Shown here: piece by piece, positions 1-6,573 of the stretch
How the letters are laid out: each line of letters starts with the position of its first letter
Numbering within the stretch: the first letter of the stretch is position 1
Origin: Actinomycetota bacterium
Lineage (GTDB): Bacteria > Actinomycetota > Actinomycetes > Streptosporangiales > Streptosporangiaceae
Length of the DNA stretch: 8,300 nt
NCBI GenBank assembly: GCA_003168295.1
Contig: PMST01000474.1
Location: forward strand, 8,985-17,284
Reading direction: 5' to 3'
Position numbers and translations under genes: made by a program
Notes under the pieces: model-generated
What the model was told of the DNA's origin: nothing
Database searches by the model: none
The model's input: the letters and a program-made list of their open reading frames with translations, nothing else

Positions 1-42
1 CAACCGGCCCCGGAGCAACCGGTCCCGGAGCGCCCGGTCCCG
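1..42 (+). repeat. 15-bp tandem repeat coding Pro/Glu pentapeptides
   Basis: Bases 1-15 and 16-30 differ at one position, and 31-42 is a truncated, more diverged copy. The array is in frame and codes for Gln-Pro-X-Pro-Glu units in the cytoplasmic N-terminal tail of the membrane protein. It probably continues to the left of the window. Confidence 0.75.
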
Positions 43-1986
43 TGGTGGGCGCTGGCGGGCACGGTGGCGGTGGCGGTGGTGTTCGCGGTCTGGCAGATCG
101 CGGAGCGGACCGAGCAGATTATCTTCCTGCGTGATCCTTCTACTTACCTTCAGGTCGGGTACTGGCTGGCGCACCACGGCACGCTGCCCATCCCCAACTC
201 ACTGGCCGCGTTCGGCGGCCAGCACACCGGCCTGTCTTTCGCCAGCGTCAACTACTACCCGCGCGCCTCCGGGATCGTGCCGCAGTTCATGACCGGGATG
301 CCGATCGTGCTGGCGGCGTCGATCTGGCTGGGCGGGGTGCCGGCCGCGCTGGTGACCACGCCACTGATCGGGGCGTGCGCCGTGCTGTCGTTCGGCGGCC
401 TGGCGGGCCGGCTGGCCGGGCCGCGCTGGGCGCCCGCGGCGGCGGCGGTGCTGGCGATCAGCCTGCCCGAGCAGTACACCAGCCGAAGCACGTTCAGCGA
501 GCCCCTGGCGCAAGTGCTCCTCTTCGGCGGGCTGTGCCTGCTGGCCGACTCCCTGGTGGTCAAGCCCACCGTGAGCGCATCAGGCAAACCCCGCGTGCCG
601 GGGCAGGATATGGTGCTGGCGGCCCTGGCCGGGCTAGCCCTCGGGCTGACCATCTTGGTGCGCATCGACGGCCTGAGCGACATCTTGCCCGCCGTTCCGT
701 TCCTGGGGGTGCTGCTGGCGGCGCGGCGGCGCCAGGCCGTGCCGTTCGGCGTCGGCCTGGTCATCGGGGTGGGGTACGGGCTGGCCGACGGCTATTTTCT
801 GTCCCGTCCTTACCTGGACCTGGAGGCGCCCTCGCTGCGCCCGCTGGCCCTGATCACCGCGGTCGTGATCGTGCTCACCGTGGCCGCGGTGGCCCTGACC
901 GCCCGACCGGCGGCGAAAGCGAAAGCGAAACTAGCCAGCTTGCGCACCGCAAAACTAGCCCGCTGGCTCCCCGGAGCGGCCGCCGCCCTGACCGTGCTCA
1001 TCTTCGTGGGCTTCGCGATAAGGCCGCTGGTGCAGACGGTGGCCGGGGAAACCGACCCGACCTCGATCGCCTACGTGGCGGAACTCCAGAAGCTCGCGGG
1101 CCTGCCCATCGACGGTCGCCAGCAGTACTACCAGAACAGCCTGTACTGGGTGATCTGGTATCTCGGCATACCCGCCGTGCTGCTCGGCGCCTTCGGCCTG
1201 GCCGTCCTGGCCCGCCGGGGCCTGCGAGCCCTGCTGACCTGGCAGGACGCAAGCCAAGCGCTCCGGATCTGGGCGCTGCCTGGGATGATCGCCCTCTGGG
1301 TGATCGTGACCGTGCTCTATCGCCCCGCGGTCTCCCCCGATCAGCCGTGGGCGAGCAGGCGGCTGGTGCCGTTCGTGCTGCCCGGGCTGATCCTCGGCGC
1401 CATCTGGGCGTCGGTCTGGCTGAAGGAACGGGCCGGCCAGCTGGGCCGGACCCGGGTCACCTCCGCCGTGGTGGCGTCGTGCTGCGTGGCGTCGCTGCTC
1501 ATCCCGGCCGCGCTGACCAACTTCGACCTCGGTTTCACCAAGACCGCCACCGGCCGTCACCTCTCCGCCCACGGCATGGCCTTCCGCCGGATCGGAACCG
1601 GCGAACTCGCCGCCGTCACCAAGCTCTGCGCGGCCATCGGCCCGCACGCCTCGGTGGTCATCCTAGACTCGCTGACCGCCGACCGCTTCGCTCAGCTGGT
1701 CCGGGGCATGTGCGACACGCCGGCGGCGGTGCTGACGAAGGTCACCCCGGCTACGGTCGGCGCGGTGGTCACCGGCATCGACGGGGCGGGCCGGCGCCCG
1801 ATCCTGCTGGCCGAGAACGAGGACGAACTCGCGTCTTACGGCGGCTCCCCCCGTGCGGTCGTGAACCTGCTGACCACCCAGGAGGCGCACAACCTGACCA
1901 CGCCACCGACTCGTACCTGGTTCATCCACTACACGGTCTGGCTGACCATCCCCGCCCTCCCCCCGCCCGGCGGCTCGGCCGCCTAG
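1..1986 (+). CDS. Polytopic GT-C-like membrane glycosyltransferase (5' partial)
   Basis: The reading frame is open from base 1, so the gene starts upstream; the GTG at 64 lies inside the first membrane segment and is not a likely start. The visible part begins with a Pro/Glu-rich cytoplasmic tail (QPAPE, QPVPE, RPVP), followed by the first membrane helix (WWALAG...). Next comes a short loop with an acidic Asp-Pro pair (RDPSTY, Asp codon at 133), which is where GT-C glycosyltransferases carry their catalytic acid. About a dozen further hydrophobic segments run to about base 1530. The last ~150 residues form a soluble, probably extracytoplasmic domain with two cysteines (codons at 1627 and 1711) that could pair. 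Known for the fold: such proteins transfer sugars from polyprenyl-phosphate donors outside the membrane. The next gene could make such a donor, which supports this reading. The exact family and acceptor are not recognised; another polytopic envelope protein remains possible. Confidence 0.72.
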   Translation, partial: QPAPEQPVPERPVPWWALAGTVAVAVVFAVWQIAERTEQIIFLRDPSTYLQVGYWLAHHGTLPIPNSLAAFGGQHTGLSFASVNYYPRASGIVPQFMTGMPIVLAASIWLGGVPAALVTTPLIGACAVLSFGGLAGRLAGPRWAPAAAAVLAISLPEQYTSRSTFSEPLAQVLLFGGLCLLADSLVVKPTVSASGKPRVPGQDMVLAALAGLALGLTILVRIDGLSDILPAVPFLGVLLAARRRQAVPFGVGLVIGVGYGLADGYFLSRPYLDLEAPSLRPLALITAVVIVLTVAAVALTARPAAKAKAKLASLRTAKLARWLPGAAAALTVLIFVGFAIRPLVQTVAGETDPTSIAYVAELQKLAGLPIDGRQQYYQNSLYWVIWYLGIPAVLLGAFGLAVLARRGLRALLTWQDASQALRIWALPGMIALWVIVTVLYRPAVSPDQPWASRRLVPFVLPGLILGAIWASVWLKERAGQLGRTRVTSAVVASCCVASLLIPAALTNFDLGFTKTATGRHLSAHGMAFRRIGTGELAAVTKLCAAIGPHASVVILDSLTADRFAQLVRGMCDTPAAVLTKVTPATVGAVVTGIDGAGRRPILLAENEDELASYGGSPRAVVNLLTTQEAHNLTTPPTRTWFIHYTVWLTIPALPPPGGSAA

Positions 1987-1996
1987 CCGCGCCGGG

Positions 1997-2002
1997 TATC
2001 CT
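1997..2002 (+). promoter_or_regulatory. Possible -10 box for leaderless expression of the GT2 gene
   Basis: TATCCT fits the actinobacterial TANNNT -10 consensus and ends five bases before GTG 2008 and eight before GTG 2011. No Shine-Dalgarno sequence precedes either GTG, and no good -35 is visible. The box lies in the loop of a small hairpin (CCGGG 1992-1996 / CCCGG 2004-2008). The gene may also be read through from upstream, as the gap is only 21 bp. Confidence 0.35.
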
Positions 2003-2007
2003 CCCCG

Positions 2008-2946
2008 GTGGTGAGCACATTCGCATCCGGCGTGGCCCCGGAGCCTGGCGATCACGCGATCCCGCACGCGTCGATCGTGCTGCCGTGCTTCAACGAGGAA
2101 GATCACGTGCTGCTCGAGGTCGAGCGGATCTGCGTCGCCATGGACAAGAGCGGGATCAGCTACGAGCTGCTCGCCATCGACGACGGCTCGACCGACCAGA
2201 CGCTGACCCGGCTGCGCCGCGCCGAGCCCGACTTCCCGAACCTCAAGGTGATCCACTTCCCGCGCAACAGCGGCGCGGGCACGGTGCGCCGGATCGGTAC
2301 CCAGCAGGCCCGCGGCGAAATCGTGGTCTGGACCGACGCCGATCTCACCTACCCGAACGACCGTATCCCCGAGTTCATCGCCATGCTCGCCGCCGACCCG
2401 GCCATCGACCAGGTGGTGGGGGCGCGGACCAGCGAGGAAGGCACCCTGAAGGTGTTCAGGGTCCCGGCCAAATGGTTCGTCCGCAAGCTCGCCGAACGGC
2501 TGACCAACGCTCACATCCCCGACCTGAACTCGGGCCTGCGGGCCTTCCGCCGCTCGGTTGCGCTGCCCTACCTGCGGCTGCTGCCACCCGGGTTCTCCTG
2601 CGTCACCACGATCACGCTGGCGTTCTTGTCCAACGGGCACGAGGTCCAGTACGTTCCGATCGAGTACGCCAAGCGGGCCGGCCGGTCGAAATTCCACTTC
2701 TTCTCCGACGCCTACCGGTACGTCCTGCAGGTGCTGCGGATGGTGATGTACTTCAACCCGCTCAAGGTGCTGATGCCGCCGGCCTTGTTCCTGCTCGTCC
2801 TGGGCGTTCTCAAGGGCATCTATGACCTCGTGGTGCACCCGCTGCACTTCGCCAACGACACCATCCTGATCTTCGTGACCGGCATGATCCTGGCTTCGAT
2901 GGCGCTGCTGGCCGACCTGATCGTGCGCTCCCGCGCCGACACGTGA
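2008..2946 (+). CDS. Family 2 glycosyltransferase, polyprenyl-phosphate sugar synthase type
   Basis: Predicted to transfer a sugar from a nucleotide-sugar to polyprenyl phosphate on the inner face of the membrane, like DPM1 and GtrB. The GT-A domain fills residues 20-240: the nucleotide-binding start (SIVLPCFNEE, residues 22-31), the acidic pair in AIDDGSTD (Asp58-Asp59), and the metal-binding DxD in TDADLTYP (Asp110, Asp112). The NSGLRAFRR segment and the later FFSDAYRYVLQVLR stretch are typical of this subgroup. Two C-terminal hydrophobic segments (about 253-275 and 283-306) would anchor it. The start is GTG 2008 or the adjacent GTG 2011; neither has a ribosome binding site. The gene follows the GT-C-like gene by 21 bp, and its stop overlaps the next start, which suggests one transcript. 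The sugar is not predictable, and a non-catalytic homologue is unlikely given the intact motifs. Confidence 0.87.
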   Translation: MVSTFASGVAPEPGDHAIPHASIVLPCFNEEDHVLLEVERICVAMDKSGISYELLAIDDGSTDQTLTRLRRAEPDFPNLKVIHFPRNSGAGTVRRIGTQQARGEIVVWTDADLTYPNDRIPEFIAMLAADPAIDQVVGARTSEEGTLKVFRVPAKWFVRKLAERLTNAHIPDLNSGLRAFRRSVALPYLRLLPPGFSCVTTITLAFLSNGHEVQYVPIEYAKRAGRSKFHFFSDAYRYVLQVLRMVMYFNPLKVLMPPALFLLVLGVLKGIYDLVVHPLHFANDTILIFVTGMILASMALLADLIVRSRADT

Positions 2947-4079
2947 GGATCGCCCTGGTCGGGCCCGCGCACCCGTACAAGGGCGGCGGGGCGCGGCACA
3001 CCACCGAGCTGGCGCACCGGCTGGCCGCCGCGGGTCACGACGTCATCATCGAGTCCTGGCGGGCCCAGTACCCCGCCCGGCTCTACCCGGGCCAGCAGAC
3101 GCTCGACGTCCCCGAGGGCGAGCCGTACCCGCGCACCCGCCGCCGCCTGGCCTGGTACCGCCCAGACGGCTGGCTCGCCGAAGGCCGCCGCCTCGCCCGA
3201 GCCGACCTGGTGATCTTCGCCCTGCTGACCCCGCTGCAGGTCCCCGCCTACCTAACCATCCTGGCCGGCCTGCGCCGCGCCCCCCGCCCGCGCCGACCCC
3301 GCAACCCCCGCACCGCGGTGATCTGCCACAACGTGCTCCCGCACGAGCGCCGCCCCGGCGACGTCGCCCTGACCCGCGCCCTGCTCTCCCGCGTCGACAC
3401 GGTCCTCGTGCACTCACCCGCCCAGGCCGCCCAGGCCCGCGAGCTCGCCCCGGCCGCCTGCATAGTGACCGCCCCGATGCCACCCCACCTCCCGGCCCAT
3501 CACCAAAACCATGACGCGGAACGAAGCGTGCCACCCGCCCCCGCCAACCCTCAAGCTCCGCAGCCGATCCGCCTGCTGTTCTTTGGGATTGTCCGGCCGT
3601 ATAAGGGTCTCGACGTGCTGCTGCGGGCGCTGGCCTGCGGGCCGGCTCATCTCACGCTGACGGTTGCGGGGGAGTTCTGGGGCGGTACCGGCGAGACGGA
3701 GAAGCTGGTGGCCGAGCTCGGGATCGAGGATCGGGTGCGGCTGCGGCCCGGTTACGTGCCGGCCAGCGAGATCCCGGCGCTGTTCGCGGCGGCGGACGCG
3801 CTGGTGCTGCCGTACCGGGAGGCGACCGCCTCCCAGAACGCGCTGCTCGCGTTCGCGCACGGCGTGCCGGTGATCACCACCACCGCCGGGGCCCTCGCCG
3901 ACCTGGTGCGGGACGGCGTCGACGGGCTGACCTGCGCGCCGGGGAACGTGACGGATCTGGCCCGCGTGCTGCGGGAGATCAGCGCGCCGGGGATGGCGGC
4001 GCGGCTTCGGTCCGGGGTGAGCGCTATTGATCCTGAACCGTGCTGGGCGGACTATCTGCAGGCTTTGCTGGCCCGCTGA
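2943..4079 (+). CDS. Family 4 (GT-B) glycosyltransferase
   Basis: A retaining GT-B glycosyltransferase, 378 residues, likely cytoplasmic, adding a sugar to a lipid-linked or other envelope acceptor. The N-terminal domain opens with MRIALVGPAHPYKGGGARHT, where the Gly-rich loop contacts the acceptor or nucleotide. A Pro/Arg-rich stretch near 115-125 and a Pro/His/Asn-rich linker near 182-208 lead into the C-terminal domain, with the family signature FGIVRPYKGLD (Arg218 to Gly222) and PYREATASQNALLAFAHGVPVI. The usual EX7E has Glu293, but the second Glu is Leu301; this resembles the PYRxATxSG form seen in some GT4 enzymes. GTG 2943 shares bases with the TGA of the preceding gene, which indicates translational coupling; no Shine-Dalgarno sequence is needed or seen. 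The 3' end overlaps the opposite-strand gene by 56 bp. The two domains differ in synonymous codon use. Donor and acceptor are unknown. Confidence 0.87.
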   Translation: MRIALVGPAHPYKGGGARHTTELAHRLAAAGHDVIIESWRAQYPARLYPGQQTLDVPEGEPYPRTRRRLAWYRPDGWLAEGRRLARADLVIFALLTPLQVPAYLTILAGLRRAPRPRRPRNPRTAVICHNVLPHERRPGDVALTRALLSRVDTVLVHSPAQAAQARELAPAACIVTAPMPPHLPAHHQNHDAERSVPPAPANPQAPQPIRLLFFGIVRPYKGLDVLLRALACGPAHLTLTVAGEFWGGTGETEKLVAELGIEDRVRLRPGYVPASEIPALFAAADALVLPYREATASQNALLAFAHGVPVITTTAGALADLVRDGVDGLTCAPGNVTDLARVLREISAPGMAARLRSGVSAIDPEPCWADYLQALLAR

Positions 4080-4923
4080 GGCTGGCCGGATGCCGCGGCG
4101 GTTCCGGGTCCGGCCTGGACTTCGCCGTGCGGCTCCGTGCTTTCCCCGATCGGTTCTGTGCTCGGCCGATGGCCAGTCCGACGCCCGCCCACACCAGGTC
4201 GCCCACGGTCATCACGACCCGTGAGGCGAGCGCGACCACCAGGGCGGACGCCGATGACATGACCGGGGCGAGCACGGCGATCAGCGCGAGTTCCCTGGCG
4301 CCGATGCCGCCGGGGACGAAGATGATGAGAAAGCCGACCGACCAGGCCAGCGCGTAGGCGCCCAGGGACAGCGCCAGCACATGGGCGCCGTGCCCGGCGA
4401 ATTCGCTGATCAGCAGCCAGGCGTGCGCGCCGTAGAACAGCCAGCCGAGCGTGGTCCAGGCCAGGGCGCGGGCCATGCCGCCGACGCTGACCGACTTCTC
4501 CAGCGGCGGCCTGTGCACGGCCTTCAGCACCAGGTCCAGGCCGAACTTGATGACCGGGGGATACAGGCAGGCCACCGCGAACGGGGTGATGGCCAGCACC
4601 CACCAGTAGTGCCGGACCGCGCTCGCCGAGGTGAGCGGGAGCGTCACGCCGGCCACGACCAGGCCCACCACCAGGGTGGTCGCCATGCTGACCAGGCTGG
4701 CGGTGGCGCTGCGCCGGCGCGGGACGTCGTAGTCGCGGGCCAGTTCGACCTGCGCGGCCACGGCCCAGACCGCCCCCGGCACGTACTTGCCGAGCTGCCC
4801 GATGAACATCACCCGGATCGCGGCCGGCAGCGGCAGCGCCGAGCCGAGGTCGGCGAGCAGGGCCCGCCAGGCCAGCATCATGCAGCCGAGGCCGGCCATC
4901 ACGCACAGCGCGGCGCCGGCCAC
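4024..4923 (-). CDS. UPF0104 / LPG-synthase-like transmembrane protein, main part downstream of a frameshift
   Basis: This polytopic inner-membrane protein matches the lysylphosphatidylglycerol synthase transmembrane domain family, whose members are flippase-like or of unknown lipid-linked role. Visible landmarks, numbered from GTG 4923, are the conserved GQLGKYVPGAVWAVAAQVELA segment (residues 42-62), about seven hydrophobic segments, and FVPGGIGARELALIAVLAP (202-220), the second family signature. It has no aminoacyl-transferase domain, so it is not a full MprF. A charged, Pro-rich tail of about 45 residues closes the protein, and its last ~18 codons lie antisense to the end of the GT4 gene. 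GTG 4923 has no ribosome binding site and sits in what should be membrane helix 2. The natural start is GTG 5071, in a frame displaced by one base. The position next to glycosyltransferases suggests a role in moving a lipid-linked intermediate, by inference only. Confidence 0.78.
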   Translation of the reverse strand: MAGAALCVMAGLGCMMLAWRALLADLGSALPLPAAIRVMFIGQLGKYVPGAVWAVAAQVELARDYDVPRRRSATASLVSMATTLVVGLVVAGVTLPLTSASAVRHYWWVLAITPFAVACLYPPVIKFGLDLVLKAVHRPPLEKSVSVGGMARALAWTTLGWLFYGAHAWLLISEFAGHGAHVLALSLGAYALAWSVGFLIIFVPGGIGARELALIAVLAPVMSSASALVVALASRVVMTVGDLVWAGVGLAIGRAQNRSGKARSRTAKSRPDPEPPRHPASLSGPAKPADSPPSTVQDQ

Positions 4924-5071
4924 GTCGTAGCCAGGCCAGCTTGGCCAGGTCCGCGTGCACCTGCGTCCACTGGGAGGCGAGCCCGTACACGGCGAGTCCG
5001 ACCGCGACCGCGAGCAGCCCAGCCCGCAGCCACGGGCTTTCCCGCAGGCGGGTCACGCGGCTATCGGGCAC
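4924..5071 (-). pseudogene. Frame-displaced N-terminal segment of the UPF0104 protein
   Basis: Read from GTG 5071, this frame gives VPDSRVTRLRESPWLRAG followed by a clean first membrane helix and ASQWTQVHADLAKLAW, which suits the N-terminus of the family. After that Trp the frame degenerates into Arg-rich text, while the frame displaced by one base continues with membrane sequence from about 4923. Removing one base near 4930 would join them as LAKLAWYDVAGAALCV. The start is backed by a -10 box six bases upstream. Either the gene is truly broken here or a base was added during sequencing or assembly. Confidence 0.72.
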
Positions 5072-5077
5072 GCCGCT

Positions 5078-5083
5078 AGCGTA
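5078..5083 (-). promoter_or_regulatory. -10 box for leaderless UPF0104 transcript
   Basis: On the minus strand TACGCT fits TANNNT and ends exactly six bases before GTG 5071, which would make the G of the start codon the first transcribed base. No convincing -35 is seen. The G-rich region upstream has no Shine-Dalgarno sequence at a suitable distance. Confidence 0.45.
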
Positions 5084-5125
5084 TCCAGCCCCCCGCCCGT
5101 CCGCCGCCGCCACCGAACCCACGGT

Positions 5126-5188
5126 TGGCAGGATTTCGCCTAACTATGGCGATGCTGCCACTCATCGGGTGAGGCTTCGGCTGGCAGG
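5126..5188. promoter_or_regulatory. TGGCAG half-site cluster between divergent genes
   Basis: TGGCAG at 5126-5131 is mirrored by CTGCCA at 5155-5160, with an inner CGCC/GGCG pair (5137-5140 and 5148-5151) around a seven-base A/T-rich loop. A further TGGCAGG lies at 5182-5188. The arrangement could be an operator serving the divergent UPF0104 and DMT genes, or an RNA hairpin; no T-tract follows, so it is not a standard terminator. The copy at 5182-5188 also overlaps the best ribosome binding site of the transporter. Confidence 0.35.
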
Positions 5189-5197
5189 CTAGTGATC

Positions 5198-6226
5198 ATG
5201 AGCAAGCCGAACGTTCCTCTGGCGCCCGCCCCGGGCGGGCGGGAAGAGGGCAGGCCGCAAGCAGGCGGCACCGTTCGGAAGCCAGAAAAGGTTGATCGGC
5301 CGGGACCGGTGCGGCGGCCCAGCATGGCGGCGTGGGTGTCGCTGCTCATCGTGTGGCTGGTGTGGGGGAGCACGTACCTGGCCATCAGGGTGGGCGTCGA
5401 GACGATTCCGCCGCTGCTGCTGGCGGCGGCGCGGAACCTGGTGGCTGGGCTGATCATGTTCCCGCTCGCCCTGCGGAGCCACCGGGCGGCCGCCCGCGCG
5501 CCGGGCGGGACCGGGTCGTCCTGGCCCAGCCGGGCGGAATGGCGGGGCTGCGCGATCGTCGGCGTGCTGCTGCTCGTGGCCAACGCCGCGGTAGGCATCG
5601 GCGAGAAAACAGTGCCGTCCGGGCTCGCGGCGCTGCTCGTCGCCACCGTGCCGCTGTGGCTGCTCGGCATCGACGCGGGCCTGAACCACGCCCGGCTCGG
5701 GCTCGCGCCGCTGGCCGGGCTGGCGCTCGGGCTGGCCGGCGTCGCCCTGCTGTCCGGTCTCGGCCGTTCAGGCGGGTTTTCCCCGGTCGGGGTGGTCATC
5801 ATCCTCGGCGCGGCGGCCATGTGGGCCCTCGGCACGATCATGGCCCGCCGGGTCACGATTCCGGCCAGCCCGGCGCTGGCCAGCGGGATGCAGCTGCTCA
5901 GCGGCGGCATCGTGCTGACGGTGCTCGCCGCGGTGAGCGGAGAGTTCGGCTCGCTGCGGCTGGCGCAGGTGTCGGCCGGGTCGTGGTTTGCCCTCGGCTA
6001 CCTCATCGTGATGGGTTCCATCGTGGCGTTCTCCGCGTACGGCATCGCGGTCCGGGCGCTGCCCACCGCGACGGTCGCGACGTACGCGTACGTGAACCCG
6101 GTCATCGCGGTCCTGCTCGGCACGCTGATCCTGAACGAGCGGCTGACGCCCTTGACGTTCGGCGGCGGCGCGCTCATCGTCGGGGCCGTGGTGCTGGTGG
6201 TGCGCCGCAGCCCTCCAGCGCACTGA
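5198..6226 (+). CDS. EamA-family DMT superfamily transporter
   Basis: A ten-helix inner-membrane permease of the drug/metabolite transporter superfamily, 342 residues from ATG 5198. Two EamA repeats are visible. The first starts at about residue 46 with WVSLLIVWLVWGSTYLAIRVGVE and includes EKTVPSGLAALLVATVPLW. The second starts at about 195 and ends with TATVATYAYVNPVIAVLLGTLILNERLTPLTFGGGALI, the characteristic C-terminal motif. The pattern is closest to the YedA/RhaT-like exporter group; the substrate cannot be told. ATG 5198 is preferred over GTG 5192 because GGCAGG (5183-5188) lies nine bases upstream. The first ~42 residues are charged and Pro/Gly-rich, unusual for the family, and Met43 (ATG 5324) is an alternative start without a visible ribosome binding site. 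The gene is divergent from the UPF0104 gene and stands alone; no terminator is seen after it. Confidence 0.88.
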   Translation: MSKPNVPLAPAPGGREEGRPQAGGTVRKPEKVDRPGPVRRPSMAAWVSLLIVWLVWGSTYLAIRVGVETIPPLLLAAARNLVAGLIMFPLALRSHRAAARAPGGTGSSWPSRAEWRGCAIVGVLLLVANAAVGIGEKTVPSGLAALLVATVPLWLLGIDAGLNHARLGLAPLAGLALGLAGVALLSGLGRSGGFSPVGVVIILGAAAMWALGTIMARRVTIPASPALASGMQLLSGGIVLTVLAAVSGEFGSLRLAQVSAGSWFALGYLIVMGSIVAFSAYGIAVRALPTATVATYAYVNPVIAVLLGTLILNERLTPLTFGGGALIVGAVVLVVRRSPPAH

Positions 6227-6253
6227 GCTGAACCAAGCCTGTCGCGTCTGTCA

Positions 6254-6283
6254 TTGACCGGCGCCCGCGGGCGGGCGAACAAT
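6254..6283 (+). promoter_or_regulatory. Leaderless promoter of the zinc-knuckle gene
   Basis: TTGACC (6254-6259) matches the -35 consensus at five of six positions. After an 18-base spacer comes AACAAT (6278-6283), four of six matches to TATAAT. Six bases later lies ATG 6290, so transcription would begin at the start codon. The spacer holds a perfect 12-bp palindrome at 6262-6273, which could be an operator. Confidence 0.5.
6262..6273. promoter_or_regulatory. 12-bp palindrome in promoter spacer
   Basis: CGCCCGCGGGCG is its own reverse complement and lies between the -35 and -10 boxes of the predicted promoter. A protein bound here would block RNA polymerase. In DNA this GC-rich, such palindromes also arise by chance. 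Confidence 0.3.
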
Positions 6284-6289
6284 GCAGGG

Positions 6290-6565
6290 ATGCCATTCGG
6301 ATTTTTCGCCCGCGAGTGGGAACGCACCTGCGCCGAATGCGGCTACACCTGGCGGGTACCGCGATCGATCGCCCGCCGCGGGATCCGCGGGATGAGCGCG
6401 ATGACGATGGAGGGTAATGCGCGCGCGGCCCGGATGAGCCCCCGCGGCGGCGGCGACTACCGGGCCGCCATCGCGGCGCGAGCGGACCTGATGGAAGGCT
6501 TCCGGATCTGCGCGAAGTGCGGGGCTGATCACTTCACCCAGCGCCCGGTCACCGGCCGCGGTTGA
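6290..6565 (+). CDS. Small protein with two CxxC zinc knuckles
   Basis: A 91-residue protein of no recognised named family. Two CxxC knuckles, Cys14/Cys17 (CAECGY) and Cys74/Cys77 (CAKCGA), probably bind one zinc ion as a zinc ribbon. The 56 residues between them are long for a ribbon and are rich in Arg, Ala and Met (RRGIRGMSAMTMEGNARAARMSPRGGGDYRAA). The N-terminus PFGFFAREWERTC is aromatic. ATG 6290 is preferred because the promoter places the transcript start on it; the purine-rich GCAGGG just before it is too close to act as a ribosome binding site. The stop is 8 bp before the lactonase-like gene, so the two are probably cotranscribed. It could bind nucleic acid or a protein partner; no function can be assigned. 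Confidence 0.72.
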   Translation: MPFGFFAREWERTCAECGYTWRVPRSIARRGIRGMSAMTMEGNARAARMSPRGGGDYRAAIAARADLMEGFRICAKCGADHFTQRPVTGRG

Positions 6566-6573
6566 GAGGACGC

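Noticed and set aside
1992..2008. Hairpin as a terminator after the GT-C gene
   Set aside because: The stem is only five base pairs, has no T-run, and its 3' arm overlaps the next start codon.
375..2825. Very long open frame (816 codons) overlapping the GT-C and GT2 genes
   Set aside because: Its translation is Arg/Pro/Gly/Ala-rich without membrane segments or motifs and crosses two genes with clear family signatures; it is open only because stop codons are rare in GC-rich DNA.
1663..2847. 394-codon open frame on the minus strand
   Set aside because: It lies antisense to the GT2 gene, whose motifs are intact, and its translation is low-complexity Arg/Gly/Asp-rich text.
4052..5122. Continuous 356-codon minus-strand frame as the real UPF0104 gene
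   Set aside because: Only its first ~65 codons look like protein; beyond about 4930 it is Arg/Gly-rich, while the neighbouring frame holds the membrane helices and both family signatures.
5141..5146. TAACTA with TTGGCA (5125-5130) as a promoter for the transporter
   Set aside because: The two boxes are only 10 bases apart, too close for RNA polymerase, and the last base of the -10 is not T.
6562..6573. TTG 6562 as the start of the lactonase-like gene
   Set aside because: It would overlap the preceding stop and include the ribosome binding site AGAGGA as coding sequence; ATG 6574 fits the family N-terminus.
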